Source: Rhodospirillales bacterium
Lineage (GTDB): Bacteria; Pseudomonadota; Alphaproteobacteria; QKFK01; SZUA-500
Assembly: GCA_003252195.1 (NCBI GenBank)
Contig: QKFK01000179.1
Location: 1-7,067, forward strand
DNA: 7,067 bases
Direction: 5' to 3'
Shown: in pieces, positions 6,564 to 7,067 of the stretch
Position numbering within the stretch: position 1 is the first letter of the stretch
How the letters are laid out: the number at the start of each line of letters is the position of its first letter
Program-made: the position numbers and the translations under genes
Notes under the pieces: generated by a model
Database searches by the model: none
Told to the model about the DNA's origin: nothing
What the model saw: the letters and a program-made list of their open reading frames with translations, nothing else

Positions 6564-6584
6564 AAGCTAGCTATTGCTTAGCTT
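6564..6584. terminator. possible weak terminator after lipB
   Basis: AAGCTA (6564-6569) pairs with TAGCTT (6579-6584) around a nine-base loop, starting 10 bases after the lipB stop. On the + strand only TTAT follows the stem, so a U-tract is poor. On the minus strand the stem is followed by GTTTTTC, which is slightly better but far from the acylphosphatase stop. Low confidence. Confidence 0.3.
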
Positions 6585-6606
6585 TATCAAACCACAAACA
6601 ACATTA

Positions 6607-6634
6607 TTGCTTGCACAGGAAATAAGGTTATAAA
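6607..6634 (+). promoter_or_regulatory. promoter-like element in the gene-free stretch
   Basis: TTGCTT (6607-6612) and TATAAA (6629-6634) are separated by 16 bases, a plausible sigma70 pair pointing rightward. No annotated + strand gene lies downstream within the window, so it would drive an unannotated RNA or the 17-codon frame at 6770. AT-rich DNA often yields such pairs by chance. Confidence 0.3.
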
Positions 6635-6769
6635 TAACAGCCACAATTTATACATCAACCCAAACACTCTGCCAGAAAAACCATTAGCCCTTATTCTCAA
6701 TACATCCATTTAGCAAATATACGGATTTACATAAACTTCCACCAATTTAGTAGAGGAGCATTAACTTTT

Positions 6770-6823
6770 ATGAACATTGCCCCGACTCTCTGCTTGGCTT
6801 ATCTATACTACTTAGATAAATAG
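6770..6823 (+). CDS. possible 17-residue small open frame
   Basis: ATG to TAG encodes MNIAPTLCLAYLYYLDK, a mildly hydrophobic peptide. A GAGGAG run (6753-6758) stands 11 bases before the ATG, longer than the ideal spacing. A promoter-like pair lies about 135 bases upstream. No similarity to a known leader peptide or toxin is recognised, and the frame could be chance. Confidence 0.15.
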   Translation: MNIAPTLCLAYLYYLDK

Positions 6824-6907
6824 ACTGCGTTATGCTTAGAACATAAATTATACACACCTAGTTTGCTTAAAAATTTGCTTGTAATTAACAATACAAAGGA
6901 TCTGTTG

Positions 6908-7067
6908 TTAGTATGTCGGAGCGGTTTTAAATATCCCATCTTCCACATCAGGTAATGGATAATCAGGTATTCTAACAGGTTCAATATTAGTCACCCTTGC
7001 AACAGGAGGGCCTTTATGGCAAAGAGCCATCATTTGCGACACTTTTGCAGAATCGCCTTCTATATAT
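6908..7067 (-). CDS. acylphosphatase, C-terminal part (partial)
   Basis: The minus strand is open from the window edge to a TAA at 6908-6910, giving the last 52 residues. The segment IEGDSAKVSQMMALCHKGPP followed by ARVTNIEPV matches the second half of acylphosphatases, where a helix leads to the conserved G-P-x-x-A-x-V strand. The ending FKTAPTY fits the final beta strand. Acylphosphatases (about 90 residues, cytoplasmic) hydrolyse acyl phosphates. The catalytic Arg and Asn lie in the N-terminal half, outside the window. HypF has this domain at its N-terminus, so a protein that ends here is not HypF. The gene faces lipB tail to tail. Confidence 0.82.
   Translation of the reverse strand, partial: YIEGDSAKVSQMMALCHKGPPVARVTNIEPVRIPDYPLPDVEDGIFKTAPTY

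Larger units (their letters stand above)
6554..6907. other. 354-base intergenic stretch without a recognisable gene
   Basis: Between lipB and the convergent acylphosphatase end there is no protein I recognise and no structured RNA family I can identify. It contains a possible weak hairpin after lipB (6564-6584), a promoter-like pair on the + strand (6607-6634), a GAGGAG purine run before a 17-codon frame (6753-6823) and an AT-only-closed 7-bp hairpin (6799-6819). It is longer than the other gaps here and could hold a small RNA or a decayed gene; nothing proves either. Confidence 0.5.

Noticed and set aside
6799..6819. Perfect 7-bp hairpin TTATCTA/TAGATAA as a terminator
   Set aside because: The stem is almost all A-T and no T-run follows on either strand, so termination is unlikely.
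6908..7067. HypF hydrogenase maturation factor
   Set aside because: HypF carries its acylphosphatase domain at the N-terminus, whereas this protein ends with the domain.

Overview
The window is AT-rich DNA from a Gram-negative bacterium. An outer-membrane beta-barrel, Sec signal peptides and a lipB product with alphaproteobacterial-looking motifs suggest an AT-rich member of the Alphaproteobacteria; this placement is inference from motif style, not from a search.

Layout, left to right. Bases 2-109 are the last 35 codons of an unidentified Lys/Ala-rich protein on the + strand. A bidirectional terminator (111-144) separates it from a convergent minus-strand operon of five tightly packed genes (4113 down to 162). 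In transcription order these are a secreted His/Met-rich YtkA/FixH-like protein, an outer-membrane beta-barrel protein, a secreted FMN-binding-domain-like protein, a MacB/LolC-type ABC permease and its LolD/MacB-type ATPase. Gaps are 18 and 12 bases, and two junctions are 4-base ATGA overlaps. The operon has its own sigma70-type promoter (4189-4217), and a CsoR-type palindrome, ATACCC-N5-GGGTAT (4192-4208), lies in the promoter spacer and overlaps the -10.

Next, on the same strand, is mgtE (4227-5657), a gated Mg2+ channel/transporter, then a terminator (5709-5737) and tRNA-Leu(GAG) (5742-5828, CCA encoded). Divergent from the tRNA is lipB on the + strand (5915-6553). A roughly 350-base stretch without a recognisable gene follows. 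The window ends inside the 3' part of a minus-strand acylphosphatase gene.

mgtE, tRNA-Leu, lipB and acylphosphatase are ordinary housekeeping genes. The five-gene operon is the interesting part. Its gene content spans the inner membrane (mechanotransmission-type ABC transporter), the periplasm (two small secreted proteins) and the outer membrane (barrel). Its promoter carries a site of the kind bound by CsoR-family copper or persulfide sensors. The working hypothesis is a copper- or thiol-stress-inducible envelope system; the substrate is not shown by sequence.
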